From Leucobacter triazinivorans (GTDB lineage Bacteria > Actinomycetota > Actinomycetes > Actinomycetales > Microbacteriaceae), in assembly GCF_004208635.1 (NCBI RefSeq), contig NZ_CP035806.1, positions 806,001-870,000 of the forward strand: a stretch of DNA of 64,000 nucleotides. Direction: 5' to 3'. This document shows, piece by piece, positions 45,217 to 52,979 of the stretch (positions are counted from its first letter, which is position 1; each line of letters starts with the position of its first letter). The notes beneath the pieces were generated by a model. That model saw only the letters and a list, made by a program, of their open reading frames with translations, did no database searches and was not told the DNA's origin. Made by a program: the position numbers and the translations under genes.

Positions 45217-46242
45217 CTACTTGTCGCGCGCGCCCAGACGCGCTTCGATCTCGGCGCTGATCTGCTTGTACCGCTCGACGTGCTGAGTGGTGGTGTCCCA
45301 GTGCACCTGCGGCACGAGGTCCTCGGTGTAGGGCACGCGGCTCTGACCCACGTGGATGTACCCTGCCTGGTTGACACGGATCTTCTCGAGCGGAATGTTG
45401 TACTTGGCGAACTCGAAGAAGTCCTGGCCGACGATGAACGGCTCGTGCGCCCAGCGCAGCCGCTCCGTCAACCAGCGCGCGTCCTCGGTGCGGCCCTGCT
45501 GCAGCGCGTCGCGCAGGTGCAGCACGGGATCCGGGCCCATGGCCGTGGTCGACGACCAAGCCATGCCGACGAGCTCCTCGCCGTACATCTCCCACGCGGG
45601 GAACCAGTCGGTCTCGATGGGCATGAGCGGAAACTTCGTGCCGGTGTGGGCCATGTCGTTGTGGTAGCGGAACCCCACCGAGGCGCCGCCCGCGTACTTC
45701 ACCGCGACGACCTGGGGCAGTTGCACCAGCGTGCGATACACCGAGCGGGGGATGATGCCGCCGAACGCCGCGGTGTTGTCGTACACCACGATCGCCATCT
45801 CGGGAACCGCCTCGGCGACATCGCGGTAGAACTTCTCCATGACCGGGGCCACCATCTCCCCCCACATCGGTCGGCCCAGCAGGGTTCCGGTGGCGCCGAG
45901 CTCGGACAGGAAGCGCATGCGCGATACCGTCTCGCGGGTGCTCAGCGTCGTCGCACCGACGAAGATCGGGAAGTCGGGATCGATCGAGTGGGCCGTCTGC
46001 ACGGCGCACTCGGCGAAGGCCTTCCACTCGTCGAGCGTCAGCGTGGCCATCTCGCCGAGGGTGCCGTTGAGCGCGATCGCGTCGACGCCGTCGCGCATCA
46101 GCTGCGTGATCATGCGCTCGGTCTCGGCGAGATCGACCGTGTTCTGCGCTTCGACCTGATCGGAGCCGGGCAGGGCGGGGGTGGGCGGGTAGGACATGAC
46201 ACCGCGCATGTCGCGGCCGGTGACCTTGGGAAGCTTGCTCAT
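45217..46242 (-). CDS. DapA-superfamily hydratase-aldolase (NahE/PhdJ type)
   Basis: A 341-residue class I aldolase. The Schiff-base lysine is K182 (VVAVKYAGG) with Y154 (IVVYDN) as partner. Blocks such as GTLGEMATLTLDEWK, GRPMWGEM, FYRDVAEAVPE and FFEFAKYNIPLEKIR match trans-o-hydroxybenzylidenepyruvate hydratase-aldolase and PhdJ rather than true dihydrodipicolinate synthase. These enzymes cleave the side chain left after extradiol ring opening, giving pyruvate and an aldehyde, which implies a fused-ring or aryl-substituted catechol substrate. ATG 46242 has AAGGAG upstream. Confidence 0.88.
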   Translation of the reverse strand: MSKLPKVTGRDMRGVMSYPPTPALPGSDQVEAQNTVDLAETERMITQLMRDGVDAIALNGTLGEMATLTLDEWKAFAECAVQTAHSIDPDFPIFVGATTLSTRETVSRMRFLSELGATGTLLGRPMWGEMVAPVMEKFYRDVAEAVPEMAIVVYDNTAAFGGIIPRSVYRTLVQLPQVVAVKYAGGASVGFRYHNDMAHTGTKFPLMPIETDWFPAWEMYGEELVGMAWSSTTAMGPDPVLHLRDALQQGRTEDARWLTERLRWAHEPFIVGQDFFEFAKYNIPLEKIRVNQAGYIHVGQSRVPYTEDLVPQVHWDTTTQHVERYKQISAEIEARLGARDK

Positions 46243-46304
46243 AGTGTGTGGTTCTCCTTGTCGATGTTCGACGGCTGCGGGTGCGGCGCCGAATGGGGGG
46301 TGGT

Positions 46305-47153
46305 CTATCGGCCTTCGAAGCCGGGAGTCGCAGCGGCGACGGCGGTACCGGTCAGCCACTCGGGAACCGGCTCGTAGGCGAGCACCTCGAACGGCGCTCC
46401 GATCGCGCCGGCCGCCGCGATCCACGTGCGCACCTCGTGCGCGCCGTTGCCGGCGGCGTCGATCTCGGCCGGCGAGTAGCTCTTGAGCTGTTCGGGATCG
46501 CCGCTTTCGATGCGGGCGATGAAATCGCGGTCGAACTCCTCGTTGACCGTGCCCGACTCGGGCAAGCCGACCCAGTGGGACAGGCCACCGGTGCCGATGA
46601 CGACGACGCGCTCGACCTCGTCCTGCGCCTCGACCGCGCGGCGGATCATCTCGCCGAACTCATAGCTGCGCTTGGCCGTGGGCCACGGCGGGTTGACGCC
46701 GTTGACGATGATCGGCACGAGCGGATACTTCGAGTCGGGGTCGAAGTGCTTGAACGGCACGCAGAAGTTCTCGTCGAACGCCATGCCGCCCTCGACGAGG
46801 GCCGGATCGAACTCGTTGGCGATCGCGAACTCGTAGACGTGGCGGCCCAACGCGCCGTTGCCCGGGTACTGGTGCTGCTCCACGTTCAGAAACTCGGCCA
46901 TCTCCGGGGTGACCGGCCCGAGGTGCGAGTCGGCAGTCGAGATCGCGAAGGCCGGCAGATTGCCGAAATTGAAGTTGGTGAAGTGCTCGACCGAGATGCC
47001 GATGATGGCGTCGGGCCGGAGCGCGTCGATGCGGCGCCGCGCCTCGGCGAACGCACCCTCGATGGCTTCGCGCTTCGCCTGCTCCGCCCGCTCGGGCCAG
47101 CCGGTCACGCCGGGGGAATGCGATCCGGTGAATGCGCCTACGATCTTGCCCAT
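46305..47153 (-). CDS. LigB-type extradiol dioxygenase catalytic subunit
   Basis: A 282-residue class III extradiol dioxygenase. Iron ligands are placed at H12 (GSHSPG), H57 (SVEHFTNF) and E240 (NGAHEVRTW), with catalytic H193 (TGGLSHW). It corresponds to protocatechuate 4,5-dioxygenase beta subunit and relatives that cleave fused or carboxylated catechols. ATG 47153 overlaps the alpha subunit stop by one base (TGATG), so the LigA and LigB chains are translated in step. Confidence 0.92.
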   Translation of the reverse strand: MGKIVGAFTGSHSPGVTGWPERAEQAKREAIEGAFAEARRRIDALRPDAIIGISVEHFTNFNFGNLPAFAISTADSHLGPVTPEMAEFLNVEQHQYPGNGALGRHVYEFAIANEFDPALVEGGMAFDENFCVPFKHFDPDSKYPLVPIIVNGVNPPWPTAKRSYEFGEMIRRAVEAQDEVERVVVIGTGGLSHWVGLPESGTVNEEFDRDFIARIESGDPEQLKSYSPAEIDAAGNGAHEVRTWIAAAGAIGAPFEVLAYEPVPEWLTGTAVAAATPGFEGR

Positions 47154-47404
47154 CAGTTCTCCTCCTCACGGATCTGCGCGTAATATGCCGCGCGATCGAC
47201 TTTCAGCTGGATGGCGCAGAAGTAGATCAGATAGGGGTTCGCCCCGATCTCGTGGAGCTTCTTGAAGTCGAGCTCGAGCATCGCGTACCGGGCTTCCCCC
47301 TCCACCCCGTACTCGTCGAGAATCGGGTACGGATTCGTGCGAAACCGTGCTGCGAGAGCGGGATCCTTGCGGATGTCCCACAGCAGTTGGTGCAGGCTGT
47401 ACAT
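47153..47404 (-). CDS. LigA-type extradiol dioxygenase small subunit
   Basis: An 83-residue LigA domain protein (MYSLHQLLWDIRKDP, FRTNPYPILDEYGV, LIYFCAIQLKV). LigA caps the LigB active site in protocatechuate 4,5-dioxygenase; at 83 residues it is shorter than LigA of Sphingobium (about 139) and contains only the core domain. Start ATG 47404 with an AAGGAGGAGG site, the strongest ribosome site of the operon. It is the first gene of the catabolic operon. Confidence 0.9.
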   Translation of the reverse strand: MYSLHQLLWDIRKDPALAARFRTNPYPILDEYGVEGEARYAMLELDFKKLHEIGANPYLIYFCAIQLKVDRAAYYAQIREEEN

Positions 47405-47543
47405 CTGGACCTCCTCCTTCCTCAGTTCAGGCGCTGCGCGGCGCCAGTGCATCGCCGCCGGCCCGGCCGGAGTGCGAACTGCGCGAGCTCGAGACGTGCG
47501 GATCGAACCGTCCTGGACCGCGAGACTTTCGAGCAGTGCAGTC

Positions 47544-47573
47544 AGCATAGGTACAAATGTCGACAAAAGGCAA
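47544..47573 (-). promoter_or_regulatory. Promoter and GntR-type operator of the catabolic operon
   Basis: On the minus strand TTGCCT (-35, 47573-47568) and TATGCT (-10, 47549-47544) are 18 bp apart. The spacer contains AAATGTCGACAAA (47555-47567), a TGTCGACA palindrome fitting the TNGTNNACNA rule of FCD-type GntR regulators. Binding there would block polymerase. The remainder of the 47405-47980 gap, between ligA and gntR, holds a second site at 47886 and no gene that I can support. Confidence 0.75.
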
Positions 47574-47885
47574 TGCCGTTGCGGGAGAAGTGGAGCAGTT
47601 CCTGAAAAACAGTCATTCGATGCCGAAGAAGACGTCAGGTGCCGGAGGAATCCCCACCCAGGAAAGGTGCGGAACACCCCGCCGCGTCGACTGCCGACAG
47701 CTCGGTTTCCCCCGCGAATACGCACATCACGCTCGTTCTACGACGATGCTCCGCTCCGACGCGCATGGCCCGCAGCAGTGCCCCGCAGTGGCCCGCTGCG
47801 CACGCAGAGGATCCCCGCGTCACGCCACCATGAACCCGCCCGCCCGCCCCGAATGTCGCGTGCAGCGAACGCGAGATCCCCACAA

Positions 47886-47895
47886 TTGTCGACAA
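47886..47895 (+). promoter_or_regulatory. GntR-type operator upstream of gntR
   Basis: The perfect palindrome TTGTCGACAA, 85-95 bases before the gntR start. Two further GGTGCACC palindromes (47899 and 47941) and a TATGCT hexamer (47935) lie between it and the gene. Autoregulation is inferred. Confidence 0.65.
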
Positions 47896-47980
47896 AGTGG
47901 TGCACCCCGCGCGCCGACTCGACGTGCACTCGGTATGCTCGGTGCACCAGAGGATTCGTCCAGTCAGGAGGCACGTCGCC

Positions 47981-48655
47981 ATGTCGCTCGCCGAGCCCGC
48001 AGGAACCCGCGGATCCACCTCGGATCTTCGCGACGCACTCAGGCGCGCCATCGCGTGCGGGGAGTACGCGCCCGGCGCAAAGCTGGTGGAGCGCGAGCTC
48101 ACCCTCCGGTACGGTGCAGGCCGCACCGCGGTGCGCGACGCGCTGCGTCACCTCGCGGCCGAACGCATCACTGTACTCACCGAGAACCGCGGCGCTCGCG
48201 TCCGCGAGCTCAGCTATGCGGAGGCGGCCGACATCTACCAGGTACGCAGCGTGCTCGAGGGGCTCGCCGGCGAACTCTTCGCCGTGCGCGGGACACCTGA
48301 CGAGAAGAAGGCATTCGCCGAATCCTTCGTCGCAGTGCGCGAGGCGATCACGAACTCCGAGATCACGGAGGCACTCCTCGCCAGCGACATCTACTACGCG
48401 CACCTGCTGCGGGGAGCTCGGAATACCGAACTGAACGAGATCGTCGAGCGGCTGCACGTCCGCATCAATCAGATCAGGCGCGTATCGCTATCGATGCGAG
48501 AACGCGCTCAGCCCACCATCGAGGCCCTGCAGCACATCGTCGACGCCGTGCTCGTCGGCGATCCCGCGGAGGCGAGGGCGGCCTGCATCGAACACATCCG
48601 GGCCTCCGCTGCAGCGACACTTCCCGTACTCGCAGCGCGCGAGCACGGCCTCTGA
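47981..48655 (+). CDS. GntR family regulator, FCD subfamily
   Basis: A 224-residue regulator. The winged helix (about 13-75, with GEYAPGAKLVERELTLRYGAGRTAVRDALRHL) is followed by an all-helical FCD domain (about 85-210), whose metal-binding histidines include those in SDIYYAHLL and LQHIVDAV, with a further one in ACIEHIRAS. FCD proteins usually sense carboxylic acids from catabolism. ATG 47981 has AGGAGG upstream. It is divergent from the catabolic operon, and its expected operator motif recurs four times around the catabolic and TRAP genes. Confidence 0.92.
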   Translation: MSLAEPAGTRGSTSDLRDALRRAIACGEYAPGAKLVERELTLRYGAGRTAVRDALRHLAAERITVLTENRGARVRELSYAEAADIYQVRSVLEGLAGELFAVRGTPDEKKAFAESFVAVREAITNSEITEALLASDIYYAHLLRGARNTELNEIVERLHVRINQIRRVSLSMRERAQPTIEALQHIVDAVLVGDPAEARAACIEHIRASAAATLPVLAAREHGL

Positions 48656-48659
48656 CCGC

Positions 48660-49589
48660 TCACGACTCCCCGTCCTGATACAGGGACGATTCATGCGGCG
48701 GCTTTGCGAGGAGACGCAGGGCTGATCTCGCGCCGCGCGCAAGCGGCGTCAACGCTCGGCCGGCGTGCCAGGCGCAGGACACCGGGGTGGGGAACGGTAC
48801 CGGATCGAGTGGGCGCGCGACCACTCCGAGGCCTTCATAGGAGTGCTCGGAGGCCGGGCGCTGAATGACGATCGAGTAGCCGATGCCTCGCGCGACGAGC
48901 GACCGCACGACCTCGTAGTCCTGGAAACGGAACGCCGGCTTCGGAAGGAAGCCCTGTCCCGCGAAGTAGCTGCGGACGTTCTCCGGGCTCGGCGAGGCGT
49001 CGAGCAGCACGAGCGTCTCGTCGCGCAGGTCCGCAGCCCGCACGCGAGGACGTGATGCGAGCCGATGACCGTGCGGCAATATCACGTGCATGCGATCCAT
49101 GTACAGTTCTTCCGTCTCGATCCCCGACGCATAGCTCAGCCCGTAGCCGACCGCCAGCTCGATCTCGCCGGTGCGCAACAGCTCGACGAGCCGATCCGCG
49201 TGCCCCGTGTGCAACTGCAGCGTGACATCGGGGTGCCGCTTCCGGAAGAAGTCGAACAGCGCGGGCACGACGGTCGGGCCGAGCGATGTGAAACAGCCGA
49301 TCCCCAATCGCCCCGCAAGATCCCGCCCCTGCAGAGAGGTCGCGATCCGTTCCGCCCGATCGATGACGTCACCGCTCATTTCGAGCAATTGCGCACCGAA
49401 CGGCGTGAGCACGACGCCCTTCGCCTTCTGGCGGGTGAGCAGCTGACAGCCGAGAGCGGTCTCGAGGTCCGAGACCGCCGCCGCCAACGCGGAGCGGGAG
49501 ACCCGCTCCTTCTCCGCCGCGGCGCTGATGCTCCCCTGCAGCGCTACCGCACGGAAGTACTCGATCTGCCGAAGCGTGAAGTTCAGCAA
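48660..49589 (-). CDS. LysR family transcriptional regulator
   Basis: A 309-residue LTTR. The N-terminal winged helix LRQIEYFRAVALQGSISAAA is followed by an effector domain (about 92-300). The start is taken as TTG 49589, because GGAGG lies 7 bases upstream and the sequence LLNFTLRQIEYF is where the family begins; a long ATG form from 49742 has no such site. It converges on gntR with a 4-bp gap, without visible terminator. It is divergent from the TRAP operon and may be its activator. Confidence 0.88.
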   Translation of the reverse strand: MLNFTLRQIEYFRAVALQGSISAAAEKERVSRSALAAAVSDLETALGCQLLTRQKAKGVVLTPFGAQLLEMSGDVIDRAERIATSLQGRDLAGRLGIGCFTSLGPTVVPALFDFFRKRHPDVTLQLHTGHADRLVELLRTGEIELAVGYGLSYASGIETEELYMDRMHVILPHGHRLASRPRVRAADLRDETLVLLDASPSPENVRSYFAGQGFLPKPAFRFQDYEVVRSLVARGIGYSIVIQRPASEHSYEGLGVVARPLDPVPFPTPVSCAWHAGRALTPLARGARSALRLLAKPPHESSLYQDGES

Positions 49590-49726
49590 CCGGGGTCCTC
49601 CGATCCGCACTGCCGACCACCTCGAGCCGAGGATCAGTGCGCGATCCGCGCATCTCCAGAACCTCGATGTTCTCTGCACCCGGTGGACTGGGGCGCACTG
49701 GGCGCTATCATGCCACAGGAACGCAC

Positions 49727-49740
49727 GAATGTCGACATTC
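49727..49740. promoter_or_regulatory. GntR-type operator between lysR and the TRAP operon
   Basis: GAATGTCGACATTC is a perfect 14-bp palindrome. It lies 138 bases upstream of lysR and 384 upstream of dctP. Its centre is 199 bp from the next copy at 49927, a spacing that would permit looping. Confidence 0.65.
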
Positions 49741-49926
49741 ATCGAGTACCAGGCCTGCCGAGCGGCGCATCGGGAGCATCAGCGAAGACGTGAGCAGAAC
49801 GGCGCATGAAAGGCCGCTTGAGCGGTGATTTCCTCGGCTGCATCAGCACGCGCGCCCGGATCCGGAATGATCGCTTTCGCGTCATCACACGCCGAATTTT
49901 CCTTCCGCATAGGGAAATATCTCCTC

Positions 49927-49938
49927 AATGTCGACATT
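49927..49938 (+). promoter_or_regulatory. GntR-type operator in the TRAP operon promoter region
   Basis: AATGTCGACATT, a perfect 12-bp palindrome, in an unusually AT-rich stretch (about 49860-49960). A TATGGT hexamer begins 7 bases after it, the same relation as operator to -10 at the catabolic promoter. The 49590-50123 gap holds this site, the one at 49727 and no supportable gene. Confidence 0.68.
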
Positions 49939-50123
49939 TTGGATTATGGTCGGTGCAAGGACCTCGGCCCCCAATCAATTCCGGCCGCTGAGTCACCCTC
50001 CGATGTCCTTGCGCACGACCCGTGCCCGTTCGCAGTACTCCCCCGTCGCCGCAGATCCCGGAGCGCCCCGCGAACCGGACGGCGTCGTACTCAGTGCCGG
50101 TACACAGTTCGAAGGAGAACGCC

Positions 50124-51155
50124 ATGTCCGCTCGACGCCGTCTCACCGCCCTCGCGCTCATCGCATCCGGCGCGCTCGCACTGACCGGGTGCGCAGGCTC
50201 ATCCCCCGACGGCGACAGCGGAGGGGAGATCAAGCTCACCTACGCGTTCTTCGCCCCTGCCGCATCCTTCCCCGCCGTGCAGATGCAGGAGTGGGCCGAC
50301 CAGCTGAATGCGAAGACCGACGGTCAGGTCGAGGTCGAGCTCTTCGTCGGAGGCACCCTGCTCGGTGCCGGCGACATCTACGAGGGCGTGAGCCAGGGCG
50401 TGGTCGATGTGGGCCTCGACTCGCCCGCGTACGACACCAGCCGCTTCCCGCTCTCGTCCGTCATCAACGTCCCCCTCGGGCTCACCGATCCGGCGGTCTC
50501 CTCCCGCGTGTTCCTCGACCTGCTCACCGAGTTCGCACCGGAGGAGTACCAGGACTACGAGGTCATCACCGCGTTCACCACTGAAGCCTCCTACCTGCAG
50601 ACGCTGACTCCCGTCACCCGTCGCGCAGACCTGCAGGGAACCACGTTCCGAGGCACCGCGGCGACCATTCCGGTGCTGGAGGAGCTCGGGACCAGTCCCG
50701 TGGGGCTCCCGATGAACGAGGTCAGCGAACAGCTCAACACGAGCGTCATCGACGGCTACGCCTCTTCCCGCGAGGTACTGAAGGACTTCGGCCTCGCGGA
50801 GTCGGTGACCCACATCACCGACTACCCGATCGGGATCAGCAACAGCTTCGTCGCGGTCATGGACAAGGCGAAGTTCGACGCGCTGCCCGAGGACGTGCAG
50901 GACGCCATCGTCGATCTCCGAGAGGAGATGTCGCAGTTCGCCGCCGAGGAGCACGCTGCGGGCATCGAGGCATCCCTGGCGTACGCCGAGGAGCAGGGGG
51001 TCGAGACGGTAGACGTAGACGCATCCGACGTCGCGGCATGGGACAGCATCCTCGAGGACCGTGCGACCGCGTGGGTCGAAGCGAATGCCGATGCACCATT
51101 CGACGCCCAGGCGGTACTCGACCGAGCCCGCGAGCTTGCCGCCGAGAACGGTTGA
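50124..51155 (+). CDS. dctP: TRAP transporter substrate-binding lipoprotein DctP
   Basis: A 343-residue extracytoplasmic receptor. The signal peptide ends in the lipobox LALTGC with Cys23. The mature protein has the DctP fold: LTYAFFAPAASFPAVQMQEW at the N-terminus, and the segment DLQGTTFRG with the conserved arginine that binds the ligand carboxylate. TRAP systems use a sodium gradient and mostly import organic acids. The location next to the catabolic island suggests an aromatic or heterocyclic carboxylate. ATG 50124 follows AAGGAG. Confidence 0.93.
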   Translation: MSARRRLTALALIASGALALTGCAGSSPDGDSGGEIKLTYAFFAPAASFPAVQMQEWADQLNAKTDGQVEVELFVGGTLLGAGDIYEGVSQGVVDVGLDSPAYDTSRFPLSSVINVPLGLTDPAVSSRVFLDLLTEFAPEEYQDYEVITAFTTEASYLQTLTPVTRRADLQGTTFRGTAATIPVLEELGTSPVGLPMNEVSEQLNTSVIDGYASSREVLKDFGLAESVTHITDYPIGISNSFVAVMDKAKFDALPEDVQDAIVDLREEMSQFAAEEHAAGIEASLAYAEEQGVETVDVDASDVAAWDSILEDRATAWVEANADAPFDAQAVLDRARELAAENG

Positions 51156-51163
51156 TCCTTCTG

Positions 51164-51670
51164 ATGAACACCGTCACTCGCGTGATTCGCGGGGCGACGC
51201 TGGCGGCGTTGGCGCTCTCGGGCTCCATCCTCACCCTGCTCGTCCTCCTCCTCGTCTCCAACGTCGTGCTGCGCTTCTTCGGCATTCAGATCCTCGGACT
51301 CTACGAGATCCTGACCGCTCTCACCGTCGTGATGCTCGGTATGAGCCTCGGCGATTCCCAGCGGGAGAAGCAGCACGTCGCGATCGATCTCCTCACGTCG
51401 AAGTTTTCGCAGCGCGTGCAAGATGCACTCGCCGTCATAATGACTCTGCTCTCGATCGTCGTGGTCGCGGTCGTTGCGGTGGCCCTCGCACGATATGCAC
51501 GATTCCAGATCACGGCGGCGGCTGCCTCCGAGATCCTGAGAGTCCCCACCTGGCCCGCGCTGAGCGCCCTCATCCTCGGGTTCGCGCTGCTCGCGATCGT
51601 GCTCCTCATCGACGGCACCCGCCGAGCCACCTCGCTGCTCACCGGGGTCAGGACGAAGGAGATCTGGTGA
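51164..51670 (+). CDS. dctQ: TRAP transporter small permease DctQ
   Basis: A 168-residue protein with four membrane helices (about 10-32, 45-62, 84-105, 128-150), including the family segment MSLGDSQREKQHVAIDLL. It bridges the receptor and the large permease. ATG 51164 is 8 bp beyond the dctP stop and lacks a strong ribosome site, implying coupling to dctP. Its stop overlaps the dctM start. Confidence 0.9.
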   Translation: MNTVTRVIRGATLAALALSGSILTLLVLLLVSNVVLRFFGIQILGLYEILTALTVVMLGMSLGDSQREKQHVAIDLLTSKFSQRVQDALAVIMTLLSIVVVAVVAVALARYARFQITAAAASEILRVPTWPALSALILGFALLAIVLLIDGTRRATSLLTGVRTKEIW

Positions 51671-52956
51671 ACCCCGAGACCATCGCCCTCATCGGAATCC
51701 TTCTGCTGTTCCTCCTGATCGCTCTCCGAATGCCGATCGCGTTCGCGATGGCGGGAATCGGGCTCCTGGGCATGTTCATGCTCACCGGCGCAGAGGCGTC
51801 GATGCAGCTCATCGCCGGCGACGTCTTCCGGCAGTTCGGCACGCTCAGCATGGCGGTCGTCCCGCTCTTCATCTTCATGGGGCAGATCGTCTACCACACG
51901 GGGATGAGCTCCAAGCTGTTCGACGCGTCCTACAAGTGGTTCGGCGCTCTCCCGGGCGGGCTCGCCGCGACCACGCTCGTGTCGAGCGCGATGTTCTCTG
52001 CAGTATCGGGTTCGAACTCCGCAGGAACGGCGACGATCGGCGCCATCGCGATGCCCGAGATGAAGAAGTACCGCTACGACCGGCGCTTCGCGAGCGGCAC
52101 CGTCGCCATCGGAGGCACCCTCGGCATCCTGATCCCGCCGTCGACCGCGCTCATCATCGTCGCGGTGCAGGCGGAGCAGTCGATCGCGACGCTGTTCCGT
52201 GCCTCGCTCTTCCCGGCCTTCGTCGTCACCGCCCTACTCGTCGCCACGGCATTTCTGCGGGCGGGCTTGACGCCCTCGCTCGCGCCACGCGGGCCGAAGT
52301 ACGGCTGGGGCGAGCGCTTCCGCTCTCTGAACGGGACCGTCGAGATCGTGATCCTCTTCGGTGTCTCCGTCATCGGCATGCTCGTCGGTTGGTTCACACC
52401 GACCGAGGCCGCGGGTGTGGGCGCCTTCGGCGCAGTCGCCATCGGACTCATCACCCGGCAGCTCACGTGGGAGAAGTTTCGGATCGCAACCGTCGAGACA
52501 CTGCGCATCACCGCGTTCGTGGTCATGCTCATCGTGTCAGCGGTGATCTTCGGACGATTCCTGACGCTGACGAGGCTGCCCTTCGAACTCGCCGGCTGGG
52601 CGGCCGACCTCCCCGTGGCGCCCGTCGTGGTGCTCCTGCTCGTGCTCGGAATCTATCTCGTCGGCGGCGCGCTCATGGACGGGCTCGGATTCCTCGTACT
52701 CAGCATTCCGCTGTTCTACCCGCTGCTCGAGACTCTGGGCTACAACCTGATCTGGGCGACCATCGTCGTCGTCCTCGTGACCACCTTCGGGGCGGTGACC
52801 CCACCCGTCGGCGTGAACGCGTTCATCGTCGCGGGCATCGACCGGGAGCTGAGCATCCTCGACGTGTTCCGGGGATGCCTCTCCTACTATCTGCCATACG
52901 CGCTCGCCATCGCCGCGTTCATCATCTGGCCATCGCTCATCTTGTTCGCGGTCTAG
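51667..52956 (+). CDS. dctM: TRAP transporter large permease DctM
   Basis: A 429-residue ion-transporter superfamily permease with about eleven to twelve helices and re-entrant hairpins. Conserved segments: LRMPIAFAMAGIGLLG, SAVSGSNSAGTATIGAIAMPEMKK and GGTLGILIPPSTALIIVA. GTG 51667 overlaps the dctQ stop (GTGA). It completes the TRAP system and is followed after 23 bp by the ThDP enzyme gene, which shares the operon. Confidence 0.93.
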   Translation: MNPETIALIGILLLFLLIALRMPIAFAMAGIGLLGMFMLTGAEASMQLIAGDVFRQFGTLSMAVVPLFIFMGQIVYHTGMSSKLFDASYKWFGALPGGLAATTLVSSAMFSAVSGSNSAGTATIGAIAMPEMKKYRYDRRFASGTVAIGGTLGILIPPSTALIIVAVQAEQSIATLFRASLFPAFVVTALLVATAFLRAGLTPSLAPRGPKYGWGERFRSLNGTVEIVILFGVSVIGMLVGWFTPTEAAGVGAFGAVAIGLITRQLTWEKFRIATVETLRITAFVVMLIVSAVIFGRFLTLTRLPFELAGWAADLPVAPVVVLLLVLGIYLVGGALMDGLGFLVLSIPLFYPLLETLGYNLIWATIVVVLVTTFGAVTPPVGVNAFIVAGIDRELSILDVFRGCLSYYLPYALAIAAFIIWPSLILFAV

Positions 52957-52979
52957 CGCCGAACTCGGAGAGGAATCCC

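Noticed and set aside
45217..46242. Annotation as dihydrodipicolinate synthase (dapA)
   Set aside because: Sequence blocks match hydratase-aldolases of aromatic catabolism, and the operon context is catabolic.
47262..48434. A 390-residue plus-strand frame across the ligA-gntR gap
   Set aside because: It overlaps ligA antisense and gntR in another frame, is Arg/Ser/Pro-rich and shows no domain.
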